Positions 6,024 to 13,859 of a stretch of 36,198 bases of DNA are shown here, piece by piece. The first letter of the stretch is position 1; each line of letters begins with the position of its first letter. A model generated the notes under the pieces. The model searched no databases. It worked only from the letters and a program-made list of their open reading frames with translations, and was not told the origin of the DNA. This DNA comes from CAZXDS01 sp964639525. GTDB taxonomy: Bacteria; Bacteroidota; Ignavibacteria; Ignavibacteriales; Melioribacteraceae. The stretch covers positions 1 through 36,198 of the forward strand of contig CAZXDS010000004.1 of the NCBI GenBank assembly GCA_964639525.1, written 5' to 3'. The position numbers and the translations under genes are program-made.

Positions 6024-7595
6024 TTAAACCTTACTTTTAATTTTGCTCATCGCTCTTTCAGTAATAGCAGTGATTGTTAGCGAAGGATTTACTCCCGGAT
6101 TTGCTGAAATTGCGGAGCCATCGCAAACGAACATATTTTTATAACCAAATACTTTATTGTCCTTATCAATAACGCCTTCGGAAATATTCATTCCCATTGA
6201 ACAACCGCCAAGTATGTGCGCAGTAGTTGGAATTCCAAGAACAGTTTCAGATAATAACGCAGTTGGTGTTGCATCAATTTCTTTGGCAAAATCAGTTGCT
6301 AACTTTCGTGCTTCCGGCATAAATGCAGATGGAGCATTTCCAACTTCCAATTTCGTTTTCATTCGGAATTGCCCTAATTCAAATTTAAGCGTCGTGTTTA
6401 TTGTCTGCATAAAAAGAAGTATTTGTGTTTTCATCGCCCAATCTTTTACAAAATATAACTTACCCCATTTAAGCGGATGTTTTACTATTTCTATAATTAT
6501 TTTCATAAATCTCGAAAACCAATTTTTTCCTTCAAGCATTGGCACCATTTGAAGCCGCCAAAATCCCGAGCCGGACGGATAACGCACAGGTTCCACGTTA
6601 CTGTGTTCATCAGTGTTAAATATTGAACCAATTGCAATACCGTCTGAAAATACCGTGTCTTTATTTGTTGAAGTAATTCCCAATAAACTCTCGGAATTAG
6701 TTCTTATTGCGGCACCTATTTTTGTTGATAATTTTGGAAGTGATTTATCTTTTAATTCTAAAAGAAGAGGAACTGTCCCAAGCACACCACCGGCAAAAAT
6801 AATTCCTTGTGATTTCGCTTCATGCTTTGAATTAAAAATATTTGTTGATGTTCTCCACATTAGACGATAACCTTTTGAACCATCTTCGTTTTCAATCGGG
6901 AGAACATTATATACTTTTGATTCCGAAATAATTTCAGCACCGTTTTTTTCAGCAAAATAAAGATAATTTTTATCGAGAGTATTTTTTGCATTAAAACGGC
7001 AGCCAATCATACAAGCACCGCAAAAATGACAACCTGCACGTTCCGGTCCTTCACCGTTAAAATACGGGTCGGGCACAGTAACTTCAGGTTCTCCGAAAAA
7101 CACAGCCACGTCAGTTGCGTTAAAATCCGATTCTTTACCTGCTTTTTTTGCAATGTTTTTAAGTACAACATCTCCTGCTTGTAGTATTGGATTAGGTGAA
7201 ACACCGAGCATTCTTTTGGCTTCTTTGTAAAATGGCATCAACTCATTTTCCCAATCTGCAAGATGAGACCACGATTCCGCATTAAAAAATTCGGACTTGG
7301 GAATCGGCAATGTATTTGCATAAACAAGCGAACCGCCGCCTACACCAACACCGGATAATATTGCAACATGTCTGTAAAAAGTTATTTTGAAAAAGCCAAA
7401 AAATCTGAGAAGCGGAAGCCACAACCAACGTTTTAAGTTCCAGTTGGTTTTGGGAAAATCATCAGCAAGTAATTTTTTCCCCTTTTCAATTACAAGTACT
7501 TTGTAACCCTTTTCACTTAATCGCATAGCAGAAACCGAACCGCCGAATCCGCTGCCGATTATAATAAAATCGTATTCTTCGTTTTTGCTTTTCAT
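6024..7595 (-). CDS. GMC-family FAD oxidoreductase, cholesterol-oxidase-like
   Basis: The product has an N-terminal FAD-binding motif IIIGSGFGGS (about residues 11-20), GVGVGGGSLVYAN near residue 90, and the C-terminal family signature with ILGGCSMG and GVNPSLTITA. This is the layout of the cholesterol oxidase branch of GMC flavoproteins, which oxidise alcohol groups. It also carries GCHFCGACMIGCRFN, a C-x2-C-x2-C-x3-C cluster (cysteines about 189, 192, 195, 199) typical of this branch and reminiscent of an iron-sulfur site. No signal peptide is present. The start at ATG 7595 is preferred because AAGGA lies five bases upstream, whereas a TTG at 7613 has no ribosome site. The real substrate is not known. 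A sterol is not implied, given the organism. Confidence 0.85.
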   Translation of the reverse strand: MKSKNEEYDFIIIGSGFGGSVSAMRLSEKGYKVLVIEKGKKLLADDFPKTNWNLKRWLWLPLLRFFGFFKITFYRHVAILSGVGVGGGSLVYANTLPIPKSEFFNAESWSHLADWENELMPFYKEAKRMLGVSPNPILQAGDVVLKNIAKKAGKESDFNATDVAVFFGEPEVTVPDPYFNGEGPERAGCHFCGACMIGCRFNAKNTLDKNYLYFAEKNGAEIISESKVYNVLPIENEDGSKGYRLMWRTSTNIFNSKHEAKSQGIIFAGGVLGTVPLLLELKDKSLPKLSTKIGAAIRTNSESLLGITSTNKDTVFSDGIAIGSIFNTDEHSNVEPVRYPSGSGFWRLQMVPMLEGKNWFSRFMKIIIEIVKHPLKWGKLYFVKDWAMKTQILLFMQTINTTLKFELGQFRMKTKLEVGNAPSAFMPEARKLATDFAKEIDATPTALLSETVLGIPTTAHILGGCSMGMNISEGVIDKDNKVFGYKNMFVCDGSAISANPGVNPSLTITAITERAMSKIKSKV

Positions 7596-7691
7596 TTGTT
7601 TCCTTTTGAACAATTAGACTATTCCGAATATTAAATCTGATTACAATATAATAATATTTTTCATCTAAAGATTAATACTCCTTCTTTCTAC

Positions 7692-7892
7692 ATTGTCGCT
7701 TAATTAACACTTCCCCTTCATATAATTAAGTATTTTTGTTGGAAATATTTGTACTATACTAGTCTCAAAAAGGTTTTGGGAATTTGATTAAGGCAAAACA
7801 TTCTAAAAAGCCGTACAATCAATTATATAAATAGTGATTAAACTTGTGATTTTTCAATGTGGCTATCGCATTATTTCACTTAACTTGACAAC
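7692..7892. repeat. Possible decayed inverted-repeat element in the 7596-7981 gap
   Basis: Bases 7869-7892, read on the minus strand, give TTGTCAAGTTAAGTGAAATAATG. That is the same arm as the left end of the nested element at 13446 (one difference in the shared core) and is followed, as there, by a form of GATAGCCACA. A much weaker partner, ATTGTCGCTTAA, lies near 7692. I see the right arm clearly but not a convincing left arm, so this may be a solo end. The gap of nearly 390 bases contains no gene and should hold the promoter of the flavoprotein/polyferredoxin operon, but no promoter could be assigned confidently. Confidence 0.3.
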
Positions 7893-7981
7893 TTTTATAA
7901 AAAAATCCGAAAACCATTTCGTGTTGTGTATATATTGCAAATAAAATTTATTACTTTAAAATTTATTAAGGACAACCTGCA

Positions 7982-9328
7982 ATGGAACACCTTATGATCA
8001 TTGGAAATGGAATAGCCGGAATTACAACCGCACGAAACGTAAGAAAACAAAGTGATATGAAAATCACTGTTATTTCATCAGAAGCGAAATACTTTTTTTC
8101 ACGAACCGCGCTAATGTACATTTTTATGGGGCACATGAAATTTGAAAATACTCAGCCCTACGAAAACTGGTTTTGGGAAAAGAATAATATTAATTTGGTT
8201 TTCGACTACGTAAATTTAATTGATATAGACAAGAAAACGCTTGTTTTAAAAAGCGGACAATCACTTACTTACGATAAACTCGTAATTGCAACCGGTTCCG
8301 TTTCAAATAGATTCGGCTGGCCCGGACAGGGTTTACCGGGAGTTCAAGGATTGTATTCAAAACAGGATTTGGAACTATTAGAAAAGAACACAAAAAATAC
8401 AAAGCAAGCAGTTATTGTAGGCGGCGGATTAATTGGAATTGAATTAGCAGAAATGCTGCACACAAGAGGAATTGAAGTAAGTTTCTTAATACGGGAAGAA
8501 CTGTATTGGGATAACATTTTACCCAAAGAAGACGCTGCATTAGTGAGCCGACACATCTTAGAACACGACATGGAATTAAAACTTGCAACAAATTTGAAAG
8601 AAATTATTGCGGGAGATGATGGAAAAGTTCATGCAGTAGTTACAGATAAAGGAGAAGAAATAGAATGCCAGTTTGTCGGACTTACTCCGGGAGTTTCACC
8701 TAATATTGGCTTTGTAAAGAATTCTAAAGTTGAAACGAATAGAGGAATTCTTGTTAATGATTATTTAGAAACAAACATTCCCGATGTATATGCAGCCGGC
8801 GATTGTGTAGAAATAAAAGCAAAAAGGGACGGCGAACATAATCGTTTTGAGCAATTATGGTACACCGGAAGAATGCACGGCGAAGCTCTCGCTGATACAA
8901 TCTGCGGTAAAAGGACAAAATACGAACGCGGTATTTGGTTTAACTCAGCTAAATTTTTAGACATTGAATACCAAACTTATGGATTTGTCAGCAATGTTGT
9001 ACGAGATGGAGAAACTAATTTTTACTGGGTTCACTCATCGGCAAAACAATCCATCAACATTGTTTACCGCACTGATAATCACAAAATAGTTGGAATTAAT
9101 GTTTTCGGAATTCGTTTGCGTCACAAAGTTTTTGAAAGATGGATTACCTCAGAAAAAACAGTTGAGTATGCTTTGGAAAATCTCGGTGCCGCAAATTTTG
9201 ATCCTGAATTTTTTAAGAAATATGAGCAGAATATTATAGACAAATTTAATTCTGAAAATCTCGGCAGCGGTTTAATATTGAAGACGAAACGATTTAAAAT
9301 TAAAGAATTTATTGCTAACAAATTTTAA
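7982..9328 (+). CDS. FAD-dependent NAD(P)H oxidoreductase (pyridine nucleotide-disulfide family)
   Basis: The 448-residue protein has two dinucleotide-binding folds. The FAD site is IIGNGIAGIT (residues 6-15) and the NAD(P) site VIVGGGLIGIELAE (144-157). The second FAD signature VYAAGDCVEI is near 270-279. There is no redox-active CxxxxC, so it resembles nitrite-reductase-type or rubredoxin-reductase-type NADH dehydrogenases and not disulfide reductases. No signal peptide or membrane helix is present. The next gene starts 12 bases downstream on the same strand and encodes a membrane iron-sulfur protein, so I infer that this subunit feeds electrons from NAD(P)H to it, or takes them from it. 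The final electron acceptor is not visible. The start follows AAGGAC with ordinary spacing. Confidence 0.85.
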   Translation: MEHLMIIGNGIAGITTARNVRKQSDMKITVISSEAKYFFSRTALMYIFMGHMKFENTQPYENWFWEKNNINLVFDYVNLIDIDKKTLVLKSGQSLTYDKLVIATGSVSNRFGWPGQGLPGVQGLYSKQDLELLEKNTKNTKQAVIVGGGLIGIELAEMLHTRGIEVSFLIREELYWDNILPKEDAALVSRHILEHDMELKLATNLKEIIAGDDGKVHAVVTDKGEEIECQFVGLTPGVSPNIGFVKNSKVETNRGILVNDYLETNIPDVYAAGDCVEIKAKRDGEHNRFEQLWYTGRMHGEALADTICGKRTKYERGIWFNSAKFLDIEYQTYGFVSNVVRDGETNFYWVHSSAKQSINIVYRTDNHKIVGINVFGIRLRHKVFERWITSEKTVEYALENLGAANFDPEFFKKYEQNIIDKFNSENLGSGLILKTKRFKIKEFIANKF

Positions 9329-9340
9329 TTAGGTACAGAA

Positions 9341-10666
9341 ATGGAACGGATACAAATTCATCCTTTAAAAGTTTATTCACACAATGATTCGCCGGAAATT
9401 ATTGAAAAAGCAGGATTAACACTAATTGGAATTGGGATTTTGGGATTTATAATCAGCCTTACCGGAACCTCAAATAGTAATCCGCTTTTATTTTTCTTTT
9501 TAAGTTTCGGATTAACAACAATCGGGGCATTTACTTTTATTCTTCCAAAGCTAAAATCTTCCCAAGCGGGAGTAAAAAACGACAATATATTTTTCAACAC
9601 TTTTACTTCAAGGAAAATTGCTGCGTGGATACTTGGAATTATTATAACAGGATTTTATATTTTACTTTATTGGTTCCCCGAAACACTAACAAATTGGGTA
9701 ACCCTTGTTAATCCTTTGAGCTATTGGCTGCGTAATCAAAAAGCAGATAGATGGTTTTTGTACGGCACCTTTTACACTTTTGCCGTACTAATAATGGGAA
9801 CGAGAATGCTGATTAAAAAGCGGCATAACAAATACCAAATTATAAGAACACTTTCAGTAATGTTTTTTCAACTTGGATTTGCATTTTTAATTCCGGCAAT
9901 ACTCTTACGCTTAAACCAACCGGAACATTACTTTACTTACTTTTGGCCTTTACACTATTACGATTTATTCCCCGGCTCAGTCGAATCACTTATGAAAAGT
10001 GGAAATCTTGGCTACTTCATGGTTTTCTGGGGTGCAATTATGACTTTCATTGCAACACCGATTCTCTCATATTTTTTCGGGAAAAGATGGTATTGTTCTT
10101 GGGTTTGCGGTTGCGGCGGTCTGGCCGAAACTGCAGGAGATCCTTTCAGACAACTTTCGGATAAATCTTTGAAAGCGTGGAAACTTGAGAGATGGTTAAT
10201 TTATTCTGTGCTCGTTTTTATCACCGTTACTACTGTTTTGGTTTGGCTTAACTTTATTTATCACGGTAAAATATTAGGAAGTGTTTCCTCAAAATTTTCA
10301 CAAGTTTACGGATTTTTAATCGGGGCAATGTTTAGCGGGGTTATCGGAGTTGGTTTTTATCCGATACTTGGCAACAGAGTCTGGTGCCGGTTCGGCTGTC
10401 CGATGGCTGCTGTATTAGGAATTTTTCAAAGGACAAAATCAAAGTTCAGAATTACAACAAACGGTGACCAATGCATTTCGTGCGGTAATTGCTCTACTTA
10501 TTGTGAGATGGGAATTGATGTACGTTCGTATGCACAGCGAGGTGAAAATATTGTCCGTTCAAGTTGTGTTGGCTGCGGCATTTGTTCTGAAGTATGTCCT
10601 CGCGGTGTTTTGAAACTTGAAAATGATTCTCAGGGAATAAGAAGTAATTTTAATTTAACCGCATAA
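9341..10666 (+). CDS. Membrane polyferredoxin of NosR/NapH/CcoG type
   Basis: The 441-residue protein has several hydrophobic segments (about 25-45, 50-68, 93-111, 142-158, 172-190, 223-246, 286-305, 324-343). Between and after them are the cysteine motifs of the NosR/NapH class: CSWVCGC (252-258) and WCRFGCP (348-354). The C-terminal domain binds two [4Fe-4S] clusters through CISCGNCSTYC (378-388) and CVGCGICSEVC (409-419). Such proteins move electrons between a quinone pool or cytoplasmic donors and periplasmic or membrane partners. It forms an operon with the upstream NAD(P)H oxidoreductase. The N-terminal half does not resemble NosR's FMN domain, so a specific role in denitrification cannot be claimed. 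The gene converges on the Rh-type channel. Confidence 0.85.
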   Translation: MERIQIHPLKVYSHNDSPEIIEKAGLTLIGIGILGFIISLTGTSNSNPLLFFFLSFGLTTIGAFTFILPKLKSSQAGVKNDNIFFNTFTSRKIAAWILGIIITGFYILLYWFPETLTNWVTLVNPLSYWLRNQKADRWFLYGTFYTFAVLIMGTRMLIKKRHNKYQIIRTLSVMFFQLGFAFLIPAILLRLNQPEHYFTYFWPLHYYDLFPGSVESLMKSGNLGYFMVFWGAIMTFIATPILSYFFGKRWYCSWVCGCGGLAETAGDPFRQLSDKSLKAWKLERWLIYSVLVFITVTTVLVWLNFIYHGKILGSVSSKFSQVYGFLIGAMFSGVIGVGFYPILGNRVWCRFGCPMAAVLGIFQRTKSKFRITTNGDQCISCGNCSTYCEMGIDVRSYAQRGENIVRSSCVGCGICSEVCPRGVLKLENDSQGIRSNFNLTA

Positions 10667-10858
10667 ATAATATTTTGATGTGCTAGAGGAAATAGAATAA
10701 TTTACAGAAATAGCGAAGCGTAACATGCAATAATGAATATCGAACAAGGAACACCGATTTACGATTCTAAATGTCAAACAAATAAATCATTGTTTTTCGT
10801 AAAGAAATTAAAATATGATTTTTTGTACAATTTACACATATTTTAAATATCAAATAAT

Positions 10859-10913
10859 GATTAACGATTTTTGATTTCAGATGTTTTACTTCAAAAATAT
10901 AGAATCGTTAATC
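10859..10913. repeat. Inverted repeat in the 10667-10973 convergent gap
   Basis: GATTAACGATT (10859-10869) and AATCGTTAATC (10903-10913) are perfect 11-bp inverted copies around a 33-base loop. It lies between two convergent genes and could be a structured 3' region shared by both, but no U-tract makes it a convincing terminator. The gap also contains TATCGAACAAGGAACACCGA near 10738-10757, which resembles the short TCGAACAAGGAA repeats scattered in Bacteroidota genomes. That resemblance is from memory. Confidence 0.4.
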
Positions 10914-10973
10914 GGTGGTCTGGCTCGGCGATAGACGGATTCGCAAATCATTTTTGCGGTTTACCTCGCTATG

Positions 10974-12134
10974 TTATTGATCAACTCCTTCAAATTCGAC
11001 AGCATCATTATATACTTCATCATTTTTGCCAAACAAAGAAATAATTTTGCCTGATAACAATCCAAAAACAATTGCAAGAATTACTGTAATTAAAATTCCT
11101 TTTAGCTGGGCGCCTGCATCAATGCCATTAACAACAACAATAGCCGCGAGACCGCCAAATATACCGGGAATTCCGTGCAGATTTGAAACTCCGCAAGTAT
11201 CAACAATTTTATGAAATTTTTCCTGTTTTTCTTGAAATATAGCAAACCCGACAGTTGAAATAGCACCGGCAATAAGCCCAATAATCATTGCTTCAAAATG
11301 AGTGGCATAATCACACGTTGCACCAATTGCAACCCCACCGGCAAGTGCTGCATTAGCAATGTCTGCTGCATTAATTTTTCCTCTAATTGATACTGATGCT
11401 ATATATGCAGCTATAGTTGATCCACATAAAGCAAGAACCACATTTACAACAGTTAAAGGAATAGCTTCAACAGGAACTAATGCGGCACAAAAGCTTGGCC
11501 AGAAAACCCATAACACCATACTACCCAATAATGAATATCTATCAGATGTGTCATCTTCCAAAATAGGAGTTTCTCTTTGTATTTTAGTAGTTAATGAAAT
11601 TGCCGCCGCTACTCCAAAAATTGCCCCAAACGCATGGATTACAATAGACCCGCCGGTATCAGCAACTTTGCCCACAAAATTGAAATAGTCGCCTACAACT
11701 ACCAATTCATTAAAAATATATGCCGGAATAAAAAGCAAACCCAATATCATATATTGATACATTTTTATTCTACCGAGAATAGCTCCCGCAGCAATTAGCA
11801 AACTTGCAGCGCCAAATTCAGCAAGTATAAATTGCTCTATTTCTCCTCTGCCGGCAAAAACACCGAGATTTTTAATAGCGAGATATGATGGAATAGCCAC
11901 ACTAACCAAAAGAAATGTTGCGGTTAATGCCGAGCGTCCGTACTTTTTAATAAAAACCATTAAAAAGCCGAAACCAATTAACAACATAGCCATAATGTGT
12001 ATTGAACGAGTATATTGTTGAACTTCTAATATAGATGATATTTCGGTTTTTTGAATTCCTTGAGCGAATACATTAACTGCTGAACCGAAAAGAAAAACGG
12101 TTAATGCTGCGAGTTTTGTGATTTGATTTTTCAT
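10974..12134 (-). CDS. Rh-type ammonium/ammonia channel (Amt/MEP/Rh superfamily)
   Basis: The 386-residue protein starts with a probable cleavable signal (hydrophobic 8-22, AQG), followed by about eleven membrane helices. The conserved pore histidines are H167 (DTGGSIVIHAFGAIFG) and H320 (DTCGVSNLHGIPG). The wording of the motifs is that of the Rhesus (Rh) branch, not AmtB: GGSxxIHxFGAxFG, LWVFWPSF (208-215), NAALAGGVAIG (261-271) and NLHGxPGxxGG. Rh proteins conduct NH3, and possibly CO2, across the membrane. They are uncommon in bacteria, Nitrosomonas europaea Rh50 being the known example. No PII (glnK) gene is next to it, which also fits Rh and not AmtB. It stands alone on its strand, with 210 untranscribed-looking bases upstream and no recognised promoter. 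Confidence 0.88.
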   Translation of the reverse strand: MKNQITKLAALTVFLFGSAVNVFAQGIQKTEISSILEVQQYTRSIHIMAMLLIGFGFLMVFIKKYGRSALTATFLLVSVAIPSYLAIKNLGVFAGRGEIEQFILAEFGAASLLIAAGAILGRIKMYQYMILGLLFIPAYIFNELVVVGDYFNFVGKVADTGGSIVIHAFGAIFGVAAAISLTTKIQRETPILEDDTSDRYSLLGSMVLWVFWPSFCAALVPVEAIPLTVVNVVLALCGSTIAAYIASVSIRGKINAADIANAALAGGVAIGATCDYATHFEAMIIGLIAGAISTVGFAIFQEKQEKFHKIVDTCGVSNLHGIPGIFGGLAAIVVVNGIDAGAQLKGILITVILAIVFGLLSGKIISLFGKNDEVYNDAVEFEGVDQ

Positions 12135-12344
12135 ATATCTTTAGTTTGGTTAATAAATGATAGAATTAATATTCTGTATATATCCAAATGATTTATCTAT
12201 TTATGTTATTTTTTGCAATTTGATAATTGACTTATAACCTTATGATGTAGGCATTCCGTAAGATAAGAAAAAACCGTTTTAATAAAACACATCAATCAGA
12301 ACCATAATTAAATTCATACAATTTATTTAGTCAATAAAAATAGG

Positions 12345-13349
12345 TTACAGTTTTACTTCTGTATTTGTATTTGCTGATTTATATAAAGCTTCCAATAATT
12401 TCATTCTGTGCAATGCACTATCAATCGAAGATGTAATTCCCAAATTTCCGGTTACAGTTCCGACAAAATGCTTTAATTCATTTTCGTAGGATTTTTTGTA
12501 TAAATTTTTACTACCCGCTGTCGAACTAAACGGTGAGTAGTCAATCTTTGTTCCGTTTAATAATTTGTAAGCTCTGAGTGGATTTAAATGTGCGGTACCC
12601 TGTGTACCAAAAATATCAAGCCCGAGATTATCTTTTTCTGAGAGCAAAGACCAGCTAACTTCAAAGTTAATTAATTTGTCATTCTTTAAACGAACTAAAC
12701 CAACAGATGAATCTTCAACGGTTTTTGTACGGTGTTTGAAATTTTTTACCGAAACGCTGGATACATCCGGATAATTAAGCAGCCAAATTGATAAATCCAA
12801 AAGTAAAATTCCCAAATCCATTAATACACCGCCACCGGCTTGACCTTTTTTCATAAACCATTTTTCGCTACTGCTTTGTTTACGAAGCCAGCTTGCCCGA
12901 ATATAGAATACTTCACCAATTTCATTATAATTAAGTAAACTTTTCAACAACATTGCATCAGGACGGTAGCGCATGTTCATCCCAACCATAACGGTTTTGC
13001 CTGATTTTATTGATGCCTTTTTAATATCCTCAGCCTCACTCAAAGAAGTAGCAACAGGCTTTTCAATTAAAACGTGCTTACCTGCTCTCAAAACATCAAT
13101 TGCAATATCACGATGAGTTCCGGTTGGTGTGGCAATAATGACAGCTTCACAGTCGTCATTTTCAAGCAGATTTTTGTAATCGGTATATCTATTCTTGATT
13201 GCAAACTTATCGGCAACACTATTTAACCTTGATTTACTAACTTCAGCAACAGCAGAAATTTCAGCGTTATTCATTTTTTTTAATATTGGTAAATGAACAA
13301 GCTGTGCAATTCCGCCAAGACCAATAACGGCTATTTTTGTCTTTTTCAT
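12345..13349 (-). CDS. Gfo/Idh/MocA-family NAD(P)-dependent oxidoreductase
   Basis: The 334-residue product opens with a Rossmann motif AVIGLGGIAQ and has the family hallmark EKP in HVLIEKPVATSL (about residue 97), followed by the typical YRPDA and GGGVLMDLGIHL-like segment (here GGGVLMDLGILLLDL). In most members the segment GHxxD carries a catalytic histidine. Here that place reads GILLLD, so the histidine is missing, and a changed or weak activity is possible. Family members reduce or oxidise sugars, inositols or biliverdin-like compounds. I start at ATG 13349. A TTG three bases earlier gives the same frame, and neither has a strong ribosome site. It stands alone, so the substrate is unknown. 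The last of its upstream DNA is the family-B copy at 13375. Confidence 0.82.
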   Translation of the reverse strand: MKKTKIAVIGLGGIAQLVHLPILKKMNNAEISAVAEVSKSRLNSVADKFAIKNRYTDYKNLLENDDCEAVIIATPTGTHRDIAIDVLRAGKHVLIEKPVATSLSEAEDIKKASIKSGKTVMVGMNMRYRPDAMLLKSLLNYNEIGEVFYIRASWLRKQSSSEKWFMKKGQAGGGVLMDLGILLLDLSIWLLNYPDVSSVSVKNFKHRTKTVEDSSVGLVRLKNDKLINFEVSWSLLSEKDNLGLDIFGTQGTAHLNPLRAYKLLNGTKIDYSPFSSTAGSKNLYKKSYENELKHFVGTVTGNLGITSSIDSALHRMKLLEALYKSANTNTEVKL

Positions 13350-13445
13350 CAATTTATTTTTTCCCTACCAATTATGAGTCCACTCCGAAAAGTTAAAACC
13401 AATTTGGAATTGTATGTCTTTAACTCGCTTTCCCCACGTTGAAAC

Positions 13446-13677
13446 TTAATGCTGTCAACTTAAGTGAAATAATGTGGCTATCACAGATCCGTATCGGAAA
13501 GCCAAATTGTATTTTTGTTCTTTTAAACCGTCTCTTAAAAGAGACGGTAATTTCCGTTGTATTTATACAACGGTTTAAATGTTTAACTAATATTTTGGCT
13601 TTCCGATACGGATCTGTGATAGCCACATATAATAACTTTATAATATTATTTGCTTTTTCTTAAATTGACAACATTGC
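13446..13677. mobile_element. Family-C element nested in the hairpin loop of the family-B copy
   Basis: It is 232 bp. The flanks CGTTGAAAC (13437-13445) and CGCTGAAAC (13678-13686) form a 9-bp target duplication with one difference. The ends TTAATGCTGTCAACTTAAG and, from the other side, GCAATGTTGTCAATTTAAG match at 15 of 19 positions. Rejoining the flanks restores the perfect hairpin CCACGTTGAAACGTGG of the outer element, which proves the order of events. One arm of this element recurs near 7869-7892. It has no gene inside. The transposase family is unknown. Confidence 0.7.
13473..13627. repeat. 34-bp perfect inverted repeat flanking two hairpins
   Basis: Bases 13473-13506, beginning TGTGGCTATCACAGATCCGT, recur exactly in inverted form at 13594-13627. 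The 87 bases between contain two further perfect palindromes, 13527-13548 (10-bp stem, core TCTCTTAAAAGAGA) and 13554-13573 (8-bp stem CCGTTGTA). It may be a third layer of insertion into the nested element, but I could not find a clean target duplication around it. Transcribed, it would fold into a very stable long stem. Confidence 0.8.
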
Positions 13678-13827
13678 CGCTGAAACGTGGAGTTAATCAA
13701 AATATTACTTTTCGGAGTAGCCTCAATTATAATATATTTTATTTTTCAGTATGAAAAATTTTCTTATCTATTTTTCTATCAAAGTAAAAAATAATGAATT
13801 TTCTCTTATTTCAAATTTCTAAATTCT

Positions 13828-13847
13828 AATCCGGCGGTTGCCGGACT
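13828..13847 (-). terminator. Hairpin after dxs, possible weak terminator
   Basis: On the minus strand AGTCCGGC-AACC-GCCGGATT pairs fully (with one G-U) 13 bases after the dxs stop codon. It is followed by AGAATTT and not by a long U-tract. It would be the natural end of the methyltransferase-xseA-xseB-dxs transcript. Confidence 0.45.
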
Positions 13848-13859
13848 AGTTTCAAAGCA

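Larger units (their letters stand above)
13375..13725. mobile_element. Family-B MITE-like element, copy 3, split by a nested insertion
   Basis: The left end TGAGTCCACTCCGAAAAG and the right end CTTTTCGGAGTAGCCTCA match the family-B ends of copies 1 and 2 but have diverged. ATTA flanks both sides (13371-13374 and 13726-13729). After removal of the nested element and one 9-bp duplication, 110 bases remain, close to the 121 of the intact copies. The inner parts TTTCCCCACG and CAAAATATTACTTTT align with copies 1 and 2, while the first big hairpin has been replaced by a short one (CCAATTTGG). It occupies most of the 13350-13859 gap, between the oxidoreductase and dxs. No gene is present. Confidence 0.75.

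Noticed and set aside
6157..6552. 131-codon plus-strand open frame opposite the GMC gene, and similar long shadows opposite Rh, ssb-region, accC and mutS2 genes
   Set aside because: They lie entirely antisense to clear genes and have no ribosome site or family resemblance. They are by-products of AT-rich coding sequence.
7595..7613. Longer GMC start at TTG 7613
   Set aside because: The ATG at 7595 has AAGGA five bases upstream. The TTG would place that ribosome site inside the coding sequence.
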